64,000 nucleotides of DNA from Halomonas nitroreducens (GTDB lineage Bacteria > Pseudomonadota > Gammaproteobacteria > Pseudomonadales > Halomonadaceae), in NCBI RefSeq assembly GCF_003966155.1, contig NZ_RXNS01000016.1, positions 1 through 64,000 of the forward strand, in the 5' to 3' direction. Both the position numbers and the translations under genes were made by a program. The notes under the pieces were generated by a model that was given only the letters and a program-made list of their open reading frames with translations, searched no databases and had not been told where the DNA came from. Position 1 is the first letter of the stretch. Each line of letters begins with the position of its first letter. This document shows, in pieces, positions 37,882 through 47,154 of this stretch.

Positions 37882-38796
37882 TCAGTCTAGGTGCTTGCCG
37901 CCGGGGGACTCAACGCAGCGCGGCGCCGGACGGCGCAGCCGGATCATGCGGGTGGCGATGGCCGTGCCGGCCAGGGTGATGGCCATGCCGGCGAGGACCT
38001 GCAGGCTCAGGGTCTCCTCGAGCAGAAGGTACCCCCACAACAGGGCGCTGACCGGCACCAGGAAGGTGACGGTGGAGGTGGCGGTGGCCCCGGCGCTGGC
38101 GATCAGGGTGAAGTAGAGCAGGAAGGCCACGGTGGTGCTGAACACCGCCAGCGCCAGGCCGTTGGCCCAGCCCAGGGCGCTGATGGGGGCCTCCGGCCAC
38201 AGCCACAGGCCGGGCAGCAGCAGGATCAGCGCCGACATGGCACAGCTGCCGGCGGCCAGCACCCGCACCGGCAGGTGGGTCAGGTAGGTCTTGGAGAAGT
38301 TGGTGGCGATGCCGTAGCAGAAGGTGGCGCCGAGCACGGCGAGGATGAACCAGCCATCGCCGCCCAGGGCGAAGTCCAGCCGGTCGGCGGTGAGTACATA
38401 GACGCCGAGGAAGGCCAGCGCCAGGCCCAGGTACTGGCGGCCCTGCACGGGCGTCGCGAAGAACAGTGCCCCCAGCAGGGCGGTGAACAGCGGCGTGGTG
38501 GCGTTGATCAGCGAGGTGAAGCCGGCCTCCAGCCGCGTGGTGGCGAGTGCCAGCAGCGAGAACGGCAGCACATGGTTGACCAGGCCGAGGATCAGCAGCT
38601 TGCCCTTGTTCTCCCAGACCTGGCGCAGGTAGTGCCGCCCCAGCAGCAGCGGCAGCATCAGCAGCGCGCCCACGCCCATGCGCACCAGGATCAAGGACAC
38701 CGGGCCGAACTCGGGGACGGCCACGCGCATGAAGATGAACGACATCCCCCACAGCGAGGAGAGCAGAATCAGGCGAAGGGTATCGGCCGGTGACAT
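37882..38796 (-). CDS. EamA-family (DMT) membrane transporter
   Basis: The 304-residue protein has ten membrane helices in two EamA repeats, with LILLSSLWGMSFIFMRVAVP opening the first and FILAVLGATFCYGIATNFSKTYL opening the second. The family exports metabolites such as amino acids or nucleobases. FTSLINATTPLFTALLGALFF and the C-terminal LVPVSALLWGYLLLEETLS are typical. Substrate not predictable. It may be co-transcribed with the Mut7-C gene downstream. Confidence 0.85.
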   Translation of the reverse strand: MSPADTLRLILLSSLWGMSFIFMRVAVPEFGPVSLILVRMGVGALLMLPLLLGRHYLRQVWENKGKLLILGLVNHVLPFSLLALATTRLEAGFTSLINATTPLFTALLGALFFATPVQGRQYLGLALAFLGVYVLTADRLDFALGGDGWFILAVLGATFCYGIATNFSKTYLTHLPVRVLAAGSCAMSALILLLPGLWLWPEAPISALGWANGLALAVFSTTVAFLLYFTLIASAGATATSTVTFLVPVSALLWGYLLLEETLSLQVLAGMAITLAGTAIATRMIRLRRPAPRCVESPGGKHLD

Positions 38797-38924
38797 ACAG
38801 GATCCTTGATCGTGGCGATGGCGGGGTGGCGATGAATGGGCAGGGTAGGTGTTTCCCCCGACCGCGGGAAGGGCCTGCCGTGGGGGTCACGATGCTCGGC
38901 TCGCACTTCGCTGAGAGCCGAGGG

Positions 38925-39176
38925 GATGTTATTCATGCCGGGGCCGCCCACGGCCTCGAGTGGCTTGCCAAGGCGTTGTTCGAGGAGGTCCGTGAAAGCA
39001 GTGTCGGCGTCATCCCGATCCATCCCGGTTTCGTGCACTCCCAGCTCACCGCCGCCGAGCGTCTCGACTCGGCAAGGTTGATCCGCGTAAGTGATATCGC
39101 CGAGATGACGGCCATGGGGGTGGAGCTGACGGTGCGGCCGCAACGCTCGCTGTACCGTCACAGCGACGACAACTGA
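38925..39176 (+). pseudogene. C-terminal relic of a short-chain dehydrogenase/reductase
   Basis: The open frame ending at 39176 contains HGLEWLAKALFEEVRESSVG, then VIPIHPGFVHSQL and a C-terminal SDIAEMTAMGVELTVRPQRS, matching the last third of classical SDR enzymes. The N-terminal NAD-binding part is absent, and the usual catalytic Y-x-x-x-K is replaced by H-A-G-A-A. No ribosome site fits an internal start. It overlaps no intact gene; the first 45 codons of the frame overlap or adjoin the EamA start. I regard it as a decayed remnant. Confidence 0.65.
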
Positions 39177-39279
39177 TACCGCCAGACTCAGCCATCTGTG
39201 CCGGACTTGATGCAACGCAAGGGTCATGGCCGAAGCCTATGGTGTGATGGCGATCCCAACCCTCAAGGAGGAGTCGCCC

Positions 39280-40359
39280 ATGCCTGCCATGATGAAAGCC
39301 GCCGTTTTCCTCGAGCCCGGCCGCATCGAGATCGACGACAAGCCGGTCCCCGATATCGGGCCCGACGATGCCCTGGTCCGCGTGACCACCACCACCATCT
39401 GCGGCACTGACGTGCATATCCTCAAGGGCGAGTACCCAGTGGAGCCTGGGCTGACCATCGGTCACGAGCCGGTGGGCGTGATCGAGAAGCTCGGCGCCAA
39501 CGTCCAGGGCTACCGGGAGGGCCAGCGGGTGATTGCCGGTGCCATCTGCCCGAGCTTCACCTCCTACGCCTGCCAGGACGGTTGCAGCGCCCAGGACGGT
39601 GGCCACCACGGCCATGGCTACAAGCCCATGGGTGGCTGGCGGTTCGGGAACACCATCGACGGCGCCCAGGCCGAGTACCTGCGCGTGCCGGATGCCCAGG
39701 CCAACCTCAGCCCGGTGCCCGATGGTCTCAGCGACGAACAGGTACTGATGTGTCCCGACATCATGTCCACCGGCTTCGCCGGGGCGGAATCGGCCAATAT
39801 CCGGATCGGCGACTCGGTGGCGGTGTTCGCCCAGGGGCCCATCGGGCTGTGTGCCACCGCCGGGGCCCGGCTGCGGGGTGCCGGGCTGATCATTGCCGTG
39901 GATGGCGTGGACGAGCGTCTGGCGATGGCACGCCAGTTGGGGGCCGACGTGGTGCTCGACCACCGGCGGGTGGATGTGGTCGGCGAAATCCTGCGTCTCA
40001 CCGGCGGCCGCGGCGTGGATGCCGCCATCGAGGCACTGGGGCTGCAGACCACCTTCGCGAACGCCCTGCGCGTGCTCAAGCCCGGCGGCACGCTCTCCAG
40101 CCTCGGCGTCTACGCCGAGGACCTGACCATCCCGCTGGAGGCCTTCCGCGCCGGTCTCGGCGACCATCGCATCGTCACCTCGCTGTGCCCCGGCGGCAAG
40201 GAGCGCATGCGCCGGCTGATGGGCGTGATCGAAACCGGGCGCCTGGACCTGGGCCCGATGGTCACGCATCACTATGCTCTGGAGGACATCGCCGCGGCCT
40301 ATGACCTCTTCGCCCATCAGCGCGACGGGGTGTTGAAGGTCGCCATCCGGGCCGGCTAA
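39280..40359 (+). CDS. Zinc-dependent alcohol dehydrogenase, secondary-alcohol type
   Basis: The 359-residue MDR enzyme has the catalytic zinc region TTTICGTDVHILKGEYP (Cys), the GHEPVGVIEKLG motif (His, Glu), and the Rossmann segment VAVFAQGPIGLCATAGARLRGAG. The stretch YKPMGGWRFGNTIDGAQAEY and DIMSTGFAGAESANI are like those of isopropanol/secondary alcohol dehydrogenases of Clostridium and Thermoanaerobacter. It probably interconverts a secondary alcohol and ketone with NAD(P). The start at 39280 follows AAGGAGGAG; an earlier ATG at 39226 lacks such a site. Confidence 0.85.
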   Translation: MPAMMKAAVFLEPGRIEIDDKPVPDIGPDDALVRVTTTTICGTDVHILKGEYPVEPGLTIGHEPVGVIEKLGANVQGYREGQRVIAGAICPSFTSYACQDGCSAQDGGHHGHGYKPMGGWRFGNTIDGAQAEYLRVPDAQANLSPVPDGLSDEQVLMCPDIMSTGFAGAESANIRIGDSVAVFAQGPIGLCATAGARLRGAGLIIAVDGVDERLAMARQLGADVVLDHRRVDVVGEILRLTGGRGVDAAIEALGLQTTFANALRVLKPGGTLSSLGVYAEDLTIPLEAFRAGLGDHRIVTSLCPGGKERMRRLMGVIETGRLDLGPMVTHHYALEDIAAAYDLFAHQRDGVLKVAIRAG

Positions 40360-40646
40360 GGCCCTGGGCGGCTCAGCCAGGTATCCAGGAGGGATCACCG
40401 CTAGTGAGGTGGCCCTCGAGGTTCGCTGCCGCACCTCGCCGACGTCATCGTCGAGCCACTGCGCGGACGGGACGCCGATGCGGTAATCCGCCCTTCCGGT
40501 GAGCCAGCCCGCCACGCCGGTGCCGCTCTTCGACACCGCGATGCTGTATGCCGAGATCGCGGTGGGCGCGCGCGCTCGCTGCCGGGCGGAATCCTCGGCA
40601 TCGGCCTGCTAGAGTGGGAGACTTCGTGAATGCCAGGGAGGCAAGG

Positions 40647-41489
40647 ATGCGTATCACCCAGCTCAATATCTATCCAGTCAAGTCGCTGCGCGGCATCGCC
40701 CTGGAGCGGACCTTGCTTACCCCGCGAGGTCTGGCCTTCGACCGCCACTGGATGGTCGTCGACGGCCGGGGACGCTTCGTCACTCAGCGCGAGCTGCCGG
40801 CAATGGCGAGGGTGGCCGTGCGGCTGACCGACGAGGCGCTGGTGCTGGAACATCCCCGGACCGCCCCCCTGATCGTCCCCCTGGAGACGACGGCGCAGCC
40901 GCGGTGTGCCGTGCGCATCTGGCAGGACACCTGCGAGGCCCTGGACGAGGGCGAGGCGGCGTCCCGCTGGCTCACCGAGGTGCTGGGCCGGGACCTGCGG
41001 CTGGTCCGCTTCCCCGGCGATCATCGCCGTGAGGTGGAGACGGACTATCTCAGAGTCGAGCGTGGCGAACGGGCCGATACCGCCTTCCCGGACGGCTACC
41101 CCTTCCTGGTGGCCTGCGAGGCCTCCCTCAAGGCGCTGAACGAGCGACTCGCGGCCCAGGGACTCGAGACGGTCCCCATGAGCCGCTTCCGGCCAAACGT
41201 GGTGGTGGAGGGCACCATGCCCTTCGCCGAGGGGCAATGGGACGAACTCGAGGCCGGTGAGGCAGGCTATCGGCTGGGCCTGCGCAAGCCCTGCAAGCGC
41301 TGCAAGATCATCACCCAGGACCAGCACACCGGCGAGGCACCGGTACCCAGGGAACCCCTCAGGACCCTGGTGGCGATGGATACCCAGCCAGGCTGGCAGG
41401 GTGCCTACTTCGGCCAGAATGCCATCCTGCTCGACGGCGCGGGCCGGGCGATCGGCGTCGGCGACCCTCTGACGGTTCATTGCCGCTGA
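40647..41489 (+). CDS. MOSC-domain protein, YcbX-like
   Basis: The 280-residue protein has the N-terminal MOSC beta-barrel (ITQLNIYPVKSLRGIALE, LAFDRHWMVVDGRGRF) and the C-terminal MOSC domain with the conserved cysteines in GLRKPCKRCKIITQDQHTGE. Such proteins bind molybdenum cofactor; YcbX reduces N-hydroxylated bases using a reductase partner. No ferredoxin domain is fused here, unlike full-length YcbX, so a separate electron donor is needed. Start at 40647 after AAGGA. The 287 bases upstream (40360-40646) hold nothing I can identify. Confidence 0.88.
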   Translation: MRITQLNIYPVKSLRGIALERTLLTPRGLAFDRHWMVVDGRGRFVTQRELPAMARVAVRLTDEALVLEHPRTAPLIVPLETTAQPRCAVRIWQDTCEALDEGEAASRWLTEVLGRDLRLVRFPGDHRREVETDYLRVERGERADTAFPDGYPFLVACEASLKALNERLAAQGLETVPMSRFRPNVVVEGTMPFAEGQWDELEAGEAGYRLGLRKPCKRCKIITQDQHTGEAPVPREPLRTLVAMDTQPGWQGAYFGQNAILLDGAGRAIGVGDPLTVHCR

Positions 41490-41514
41490 CCCGCAGGCGG
41501 CCAGGAGGCACTGG

Positions 41515-41937
41515 ATGCTCGAGGTGGCGAGCGCTCGGGATCGGGACTGGGCCGGGGCCCTGGTCCGGGACAACATGGCCGAGGCCTACCGCCGACATGG
41601 GTTGGCCTGGGACCCGGCCCGCTTCGCGGCCGACTGGGCCGGCGGCGAGAACTACCTGCTGCGATGCGACGGGGGGGCCGTCGGCTATCTGCGGCTCTTG
41701 CGTCATGCGGGCCGGAGTTACCTGCAGGACCTGCAGGTGGTCGCCGAACGGCGCGGCCTCGGCCTGGGCACCCAGGCGCTCGAACAAGCCAAGGCCCTGG
41801 TCCGCGGGAGGGGAGAGGCGGCCTTGCGCCTCAAGGTCTTCGCCGACAGTCCAGCCGTGCGCCTGTATCGCCGTCACGGCTTCGTCGAGCTCCTGAACGA
41901 GCCGCCGCTGATTGGCATGGAATGCCGGCTCCCGTGA
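41515..41937 (+). CDS. GNAT-family N-acetyltransferase
   Basis: The 140-residue protein has the GNAT core: YLLRCDGGAVGYLRLLRHAG (beta strands), LQDLQVVAERRGLGLGTQAL (strand 4 with the acetyl-CoA motif R-G-L-G-L-G-T) and a VRLYRRHGFVEL end. Acetyl-acceptor unknown. It lies 25 bases after the MOSC gene with an AGGAGG site and may share its transcript. Confidence 0.85.
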   Translation: MLEVASARDRDWAGALVRDNMAEAYRRHGLAWDPARFAADWAGGENYLLRCDGGAVGYLRLLRHAGRSYLQDLQVVAERRGLGLGTQALEQAKALVRGRGEAALRLKVFADSPAVRLYRRHGFVELLNEPPLIGMECRLP

Positions 41938-41996
41938 GCGGCTGGCGTTTCGGCCGCCGAAGCCGGGACGCCCCGACACCCACAAGGAGGTTTCAA

Positions 41997-42611
41997 ATGC
42001 ATGTCCCCGAGACGTTGCGCATGGCCGGTGCCGCCGAGGCCCAGGCCTTCATCGACGCCCACTCCTTCGGATTCCTTCTGACCCCGGACCTCGAGGCCAC
42101 CCATCTGCCCCTGGTGCTGCGCCGCGAGGAGGGCGAGCTGGGCACGCTCTACGGCCATGTCGCCCGGGCGAACCCCCATTGGCGTACCCTCGACCATGGC
42201 GAGGCGCTGGTGGTGTTCAGCGGTCCCCACGCCTATATCTCCCCCCGCTGGTACGCCGAGGGGCCGGCGGTGCCGACCTGGAACTATGCGGTGGTCCATG
42301 CCCGCGGCCGTATTCGCCTGCTCGATGCCGCCGGCACCCGGCAGGCGGTGCGTGAGCTGGTCGCCGTCCACGAGCCCACGCTGCTCGATGACGAGGCGCT
42401 GATGCCAGTGGATTTCGAAACGCGACTGCTCCAGGCCGTGGTGGGGTTCCGGCTCGAGATCACCTCACTGGACGGCAAGCACAAGCTCGGCCAGCACCGC
42501 CGCCCGGCGGATCAGCGCGGTGTCTACCGGGCCCTCAGCGAGGCATCGGACGGCGGTGCCAGGGCCCTGGCCGCCTACATGCAGTGCACCGGACTGGGCA
42601 CCGGTGAGTAG
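41997..42611 (+). CDS. FMN-binding negative regulator, PaiB family
   Basis: The 204-residue protein has the PaiB pattern: AFIDAHSFGFLLTPDLEATHLP, GTLYGHVARANPHWR, SPRWYAEGPAVPTWNYAVVHARG and LEITSLDGKHKLGQHRRPADQRG, in a split-barrel FMN-binding fold. PaiB in Bacillus lowers sporulation and degradative enzyme expression; in proteobacteria the role is unclear. AAGGAGG precedes the ATG at 41997. It converges with the minus-strand gene at 42621 with only nine bases between. Confidence 0.9.
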   Translation: MHVPETLRMAGAAEAQAFIDAHSFGFLLTPDLEATHLPLVLRREEGELGTLYGHVARANPHWRTLDHGEALVVFSGPHAYISPRWYAEGPAVPTWNYAVVHARGRIRLLDAAGTRQAVRELVAVHEPTLLDDEALMPVDFETRLLQAVVGFRLEITSLDGKHKLGQHRRPADQRGVYRALSEASDGGARALAAYMQCTGLGTGE

Positions 42612-42620
42612 GCGCGAGCC

Positions 42621-43076
42621 CTAGTCGCCCGTCGGCAGCTCCAGGGCGAAGTCCAGGATGCGGCGCTTGCCCAGCCACACCTTGCCCAGGTAGACCCCTG
42701 GCTCGATCTCGCGGATCTCGTCGCGCACGGCGCGGAAGAAGAACGAGGTCCTTGAATAATCGATGACGATGGTCGGCTCGCCGTCCATCCAGCTGGGGGC
42801 GCGGTAGACCTTGGCGACGATGAAGCCCAGCCCGAACGGCGAGACCTTGTTGACCAGCACGCCGGCGGAGCCGTCCTCGGCGAACATGTCGAAGACCTTG
42901 CCCTGCCAGGCGAACAGTCGGGCAAAGCTGGCGAAGGCCTTGGCCAGCGGCGTGCCGGCGACGATGGGCGTGCCGCGGGTATCGCCCTGGGGTATCTCGC
43001 CCGGCGACCCCCGGCGGTAGAGGGAGTCGAGCTCGTCGCGGCTCATGCTCAGCCAGTGCTGCACCGTTGCGCTCAT
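42621..43076 (-). CDS. Unrecognised 151-residue protein, last gene of the heme-peroxidase operon
   Basis: I do not recognise this family. The protein has no signal peptide or membrane helix. It starts with a helical part (WLSMSRDELDSLYRRG) and moves into a beta-rich half with VSPFGLGFIVAKVYRAPSWM, PTIVIDYSRTSFFFR and a C-terminal EPGVYLGKVWLGKRRILDF, suggesting a small barrel (lipocalin-like) fold. Its ATG overlaps the stop of the catalase-like lipoprotein gene by four bases, so it is translationally coupled. It is probably functionally linked to the peroxidase genes upstream; a ligand- or fatty-acid-binding role is a guess from fold impression only. Confidence 0.65.
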   Translation of the reverse strand: MSATVQHWLSMSRDELDSLYRRGSPGEIPQGDTRGTPIVAGTPLAKAFASFARLFAWQGKVFDMFAEDGSAGVLVNKVSPFGLGFIVAKVYRAPSWMDGEPTIVIDYSRTSFFFRAVRDEIREIEPGVYLGKVWLGKRRILDFALELPTGD

Positions 43077-44191
43077 GGGGAACCTCCCGTTGGGTGTCGG
43101 CCTGCCTCGCCGGGGGATACCAGCGAAGCATGATGTTCGGTTCGCAGCGCACCCACCGCCTCGTAGATGCCGCGTCTCACACGATTGATGCCGCCTAGCG
43201 GGCGGTGATCGGGGTGGCCGTTCCAGGGATTGAAGGCCATGCCCTCGCAGCGCGATAGCGCCGCCGGGTCCTCCACCCGCTGGGCCGGCAGGGTCAGGCG
43301 CGCCACGGTATGGAAGGGGGAGCGGGTCTCGTCCCAGGCCACTGAGGCATCCTCGATGGGCATCCGCTCGGGGTCCTGCTGGAACTGCACCTGCAGCGCC
43401 AGGCAGGCGCTGCCCTCGCTCAGCCGCTCGGCCATGGCATGACGCAGGAAGTCGGGATCGCCGTCCCCGGCCGGCGCCTCGGCCGGTGACGTGTCGTCGT
43501 CACAGGGGCGCACCGCGTACTTCACCGCCTCGCCCTTGCCGTAGCGGTAGGGGGTGGTGCTCCAGAACGTCATGTTGAGCAGGCTGTTGGGCTGGCCGCG
43601 CGCCCGCCAGGCGATCCACAGCGAGCGGGGATGTGTCAGGAAGTACCACCACATCCGCTCGCCGGTGACCGCCTCGACAAAGGCATGGAAGTCCTCGGGC
43701 GTGCCGGCGAACAGCACCGGATGGCTGTTGAGCAGGAAGTCCTGGCGGCCCGGGGTGCCGTCGACGCCGCTGGCGCCGGGCACGTCCTCCACGCGGATCG
43801 ACAGCCCGCGCAGGTCCGGCTCCCGGTCATCCTGGCGGGTGGCGTTGGCGAAGCGCAGGGTGGCGGGGTACTCGCCGGGCCGGGCGAAGAGCCCTCTGGC
43901 CAGCTGCTCGGGGAGCTCGGGCACCCGCAGCATGGCCGCGGGGCAGGCCAGGGTCTTGGGCTGGTTGAAGCGGGGGATGGGCCGCTCGGGGTGCGCGGTG
44001 CGCTGCCGCCGGTAGTGGGCCAGGATCGACTCGGTCATCTCGGCCTCCAGGCGAGGCTCCGCGGGGGAGGCCCGCTCTTCGGCGATGACCAGGGGCGGGT
44101 CGGCGTCACCGCAGCCCGCGAGGCCGGCGAGCATCAGCGCCAGCCCCGCATGAAGGACCCGGCGGTCGCGGTCAGGGCGTGAAGCTTTCAT
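43073..44191 (-). CDS. Catalase-like (heme) lipoprotein
   Basis: The 372-residue protein has a lipoprotein leader with lipobox LAGC (Cys27), so the mature protein is anchored in the periplasm. The body matches the catalase core: LARGLFARPGEYPATLRFANA, RGLSIRVEDVPG, QDFLLNSHPVLFAG, QVQFQQDPERMPIEDASVAW, and the C-terminal region INRVRRGIYEAVG, where the Arg and Tyr resemble the proximal heme ligand motif. The usual distal-His motif (V-V-H-A-K-G) reads as FNQPKT, without His, so true catalase activity is doubtful. It overlaps the upstream peroxidase gene by 20 bases and the next gene by four. Confidence 0.8.
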   Translation of the reverse strand: MKASRPDRDRRVLHAGLALMLAGLAGCGDADPPLVIAEERASPAEPRLEAEMTESILAHYRRQRTAHPERPIPRFNQPKTLACPAAMLRVPELPEQLARGLFARPGEYPATLRFANATRQDDREPDLRGLSIRVEDVPGASGVDGTPGRQDFLLNSHPVLFAGTPEDFHAFVEAVTGERMWWYFLTHPRSLWIAWRARGQPNSLLNMTFWSTTPYRYGKGEAVKYAVRPCDDDTSPAEAPAGDGDPDFLRHAMAERLSEGSACLALQVQFQQDPERMPIEDASVAWDETRSPFHTVARLTLPAQRVEDPAALSRCEGMAFNPWNGHPDHRPLGGINRVRRGIYEAVGALRTEHHASLVSPGEAGRHPTGGSP

Positions 44192-47154
44192 CGGCCTCGG
44201 CCCCCGGGCGCGGGGTCCAGTCCAGGGAGTAGTAGGTGCCCCGGTCCCGTGCCCAGGGGTCGAAGACGTTGACGACCGGGTCCAGCTCCGTGGCGAGGGC
44301 CGGTACGGTACGTTGCAGCACGCGCTTCATCGGCGACACCGGTTGGTGATGGCCGTTGGGGGCGCCGTCTTCCATGATCACGCCGTCGGGGCCGTTGTTC
44401 ATCACCCAGTCGTGCCCCAGCCGGGTGTAGAACTCGGGGCGGAAGCTGGACGTGAAGAAGCGGTCGCTGAACAGGCGCCGCGAGGCGTTGAGGATGAAGA
44501 CCACGAACTGGGTCTCGGAGATGGCATAGCCGTGGGGGCGCACCGGCTCGGCCAGCCAGCCGACCACCGTGTCCAGGTCCTCCACGTTGTCCACCAGGGT
44601 GCCGTCGGGATGCCCCAGGCAATCATCCGGGTAGTCGCCGTTGGCGTCGCGATAGGCATGCGAGATGACCTTGTCGGCGTCGCAGACATGTTGGCCGTAG
44701 ATCTCGCGCATCCTGGCGGCCATGGTCTCCTGATGCTGGCGCTCGGGGTGGTCGGCCGGCAGTGTGGTGTCGATGAAGTCGTCGAAGCTGGTCATCTGGC
44801 GCAGGCCGTACTGGCGGCGGAATTCGTTGAAGCGGGGCACGCCTCGCTCACGGTCGCGGATGATGTCGAGGGCGGCGATGTCGAGCCGGCCGGTCTCGGA
44901 GCCCAGGTGCCCCATGGCCAGGTTCTGCAGGAAGCGGCCGTGGTTGCCCAGGGTCAGCAGGCCCAGCCGCTGGCGCCCCATGCTCAGCGCCCAGTCGGCC
45001 AGCCCTTCCTGGCGCAGCAGGTCGCTGGCGCCGGCACGAAAGCCCTCCAGGGCCGGGACCTTGGCATGGATCCGGTCGGGATCGGCAAGATCGCGGAGTT
45101 CCAGCAGGTCGGGCACCAGCGGGTGCAGCCGGTAGACGGTGACGAACTCCTCGGGAAAGTTGAACGGCGAGCCGAAGTGGTTCGTGCCGCCGTTGACATG
45201 GTCGGGATTGGCCAGCGACCAGAGGTCCTGGCGCTTCCCGCCGAGGGAGGAGAAGACCGAGGCGTTCGCGTAGCGCTCGCTGCCCAGGCCGAAGATGCCC
45301 GGGCCTGCCGCGAGCACCGAGTACCAGGCGTTGGCATGGCGGTCGTCGTCGGAGGCGCGCAGGCGGTCCAGGACCCGGGCCAGGGCCTCCTCGACCAGGC
45401 CGTGCTCGTGGAAGAGGCCCTTCCAGTTGGCATTCATGCCGCGATACAGCGGCTCGTCGTAGAGCAGCTGCGTCGTCCACTCGATGGTGTGGATCTTGGC
45501 GATCATCGCCGAGACCACCAGGCGTGCGGCCTGGAACAGCTCCTCGTCGGAGACCTCGGCATAGCGGATCATCGCGTCCGGCGCGGCGGGGTCGCGCAGG
45601 CCGGAATCGGCGTCGGGGGTCGCGGCGGCCTGGCGGCGGAAGGCCTCGACGAAGGCGTTGTGCTCCCGGGCGAAGACGTTGTGGAAGAAGGCCACGCCCA
45701 CCGTCCAGTTGTCGGGGAAGGCGGTGGCTGCCTGGCCCGACCAGGCCGGGTGGATAGGGTCGCAGTCTCGGGCATCGGCAGAGGCGCAGGGGGGGGGCGA
45801 AGCGGGGCAGGTAGCCCTGGCCGTCATCGGCCTGGCCGGGCAGGGGCGGCAGCAGCAGCCTGGCCGGGTCCTCGGGGTCGCGCTTGACCCGCTGCACGCT
45901 GGTCGCGTCGTAGCCATACAGCTGGGAGGCATCCCACCAGGCGGTCACCGTATTGTCGAAGGTGCGGTGGGCGCGGGCCTGGTAGCGCTGGCCCTGGTGC
46001 TCGAAGGTCTCCGGCGCCTCGCGCTGGGCCACCAGGCTCCGCTGGAAGGCATCCCCCGGGCGGCAGCCCAGCGCCGCCGCCTGCGCCTCGGGCAGGTTGC
46101 AGCCCGCCGAGCGAAGCCCCGAGCGATCGTTCTCGCCCCCCTCCAGATGGGAGAACCAGTCATGGGTCATGAACTGGATCCAGAAGGCCGCCAGCACGTT
46201 GAAGAAGGGCGCCTTGCGATAGTCGCAGTGGGCCTCGGGGGCGTGGCCGGCCAGGCCGCGGCCCTCGTTGCACAGCTCGGGTCGCGACTGCGCCCGGGTG
46301 AACAACCGTTGGCTGATGCGCTGGGGATCGGGGGTCATCAGGTCGAGCCGGTCGCCGTGCCGCACCCGGGTCAGGGCCGTATGGCCCTCGGCGGGAAAGG
46401 TCTCGTCGAATTCCACGTTGCGGGCGAAGCGGGTATCGCTGGCGCCCATCAGGGGGTTGCGCAGGTCGTTGCAGATCCCGGTCAGGGTGCGCTGGCGGAT
46501 CAGCTCGCCCTGGCACAGCTGCTCGCCGTCGCCGCCCACCGCCGCGTAGGCCGGGTGGTCCGGCGGCAGGCGCATGGCATCCCAGCGGGACAGGGTGGTG
46601 CCGGGGGCGCCGTCTCGACCCTGCACGTACTCGCGATAGGTGGCGTTGTCGAAGAGGTTGAACTTGATCAGCTCGATCCGCTGGAACTCCAGGTCCATCA
46701 GGGCGCCGTCGATTCCCCGGTCGTTGGGGTTGAGGTGGACCCGCTCGCCGAGGCCGCCGACCAGCGAGCGCAGCCAGCCGTCGTCATAGTTGGCGTTGCG
46801 CGAGGCGCCGTCGCCGGTGGCCCAGTAGCTCTGCCAGTCGACCCAGGGCCGGTCGAGGCGATGCGCTTCCAGGGCGCGCTGGCCGCCGCGGCAGTGGGCG
46901 GTGTCCGCCTCGACCTTGCCGAGGAAGCGGTCGGCGCGGTCGTCGGGCACGTCGCGCAGGCCCGAGGCCACCATGCGCTTGCAGGCCCGCAGTGAGGCCC
47001 AGGTATCGAGCCAGGAGGGACGGTCGGCCTCCGGGTGGGGGGCCGGGGGGGCATCGGCCATCAGCGGTGTCGGAGACAGGGCCAGCAGCAGGGCGAGGGG
47101 GAGAGGGTAGGCCCGGTGGCGTGCAGGGGATGATCCCAGTCGCAGGGTCGGCAT
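44172..47154 (-). CDS. Cyclooxygenase-family (animal-type) heme peroxidase, split by a frameshift
   Basis: Two frames carry one protein. Residues 1-455 read from the ATG at 47154 (MPTLRL, GGAGG upstream, signal peptide ending near LMADA); the rest reads in the next frame to the stop at 44172, about 993 residues in total. The join is a run of nine C; eight would restore the frame. Motifs before the break: GICNDLRNPLMGASDTRFARN, FWIQFMTHDWFSH with distal His331, TVTAWWDASQLYGYD. After it: TVGVAFFHNVFAREHN, VYRLHPLVPDLLEL with proximal His, IIRDRERGVPRFNEFRRQYG. These are marks of the PGHS/linoleate dioxygenase group. It heads the operon with the catalase-like lipoprotein. Confidence 0.85.
45789..45797 (-). 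repeat. Homopolymer of nine C (minus strand) at the peroxidase frameshift
   Basis: The plus strand reads GGGGGGGGG at 45789-45797. On the coding strand this gives TTC-G then nine C then TGCGCC. With nine the upstream frame runs into a different, unrelated product; with eight it continues as FAPPCASADARD. Phase variation by slippage, an assembly error or a recent mutation would all look like this. Confidence 0.8.

Noticed and set aside
39046..40536. Long minus-strand open frame opposite the alcohol dehydrogenase, and the 40360-40646 gap
   Set aside because: It mirrors the high-GC codon structure of the dehydrogenase. The part outside that gene (for example GWLTGRADYRIG on the minus strand) matched no family I know, and no start or ribosome site supports it.
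44313..46995. Long plus-strand frames opposite the heme peroxidase
   Set aside because: They have no recognisable domains, and the minus-strand frames carry unmistakable peroxidase motifs.
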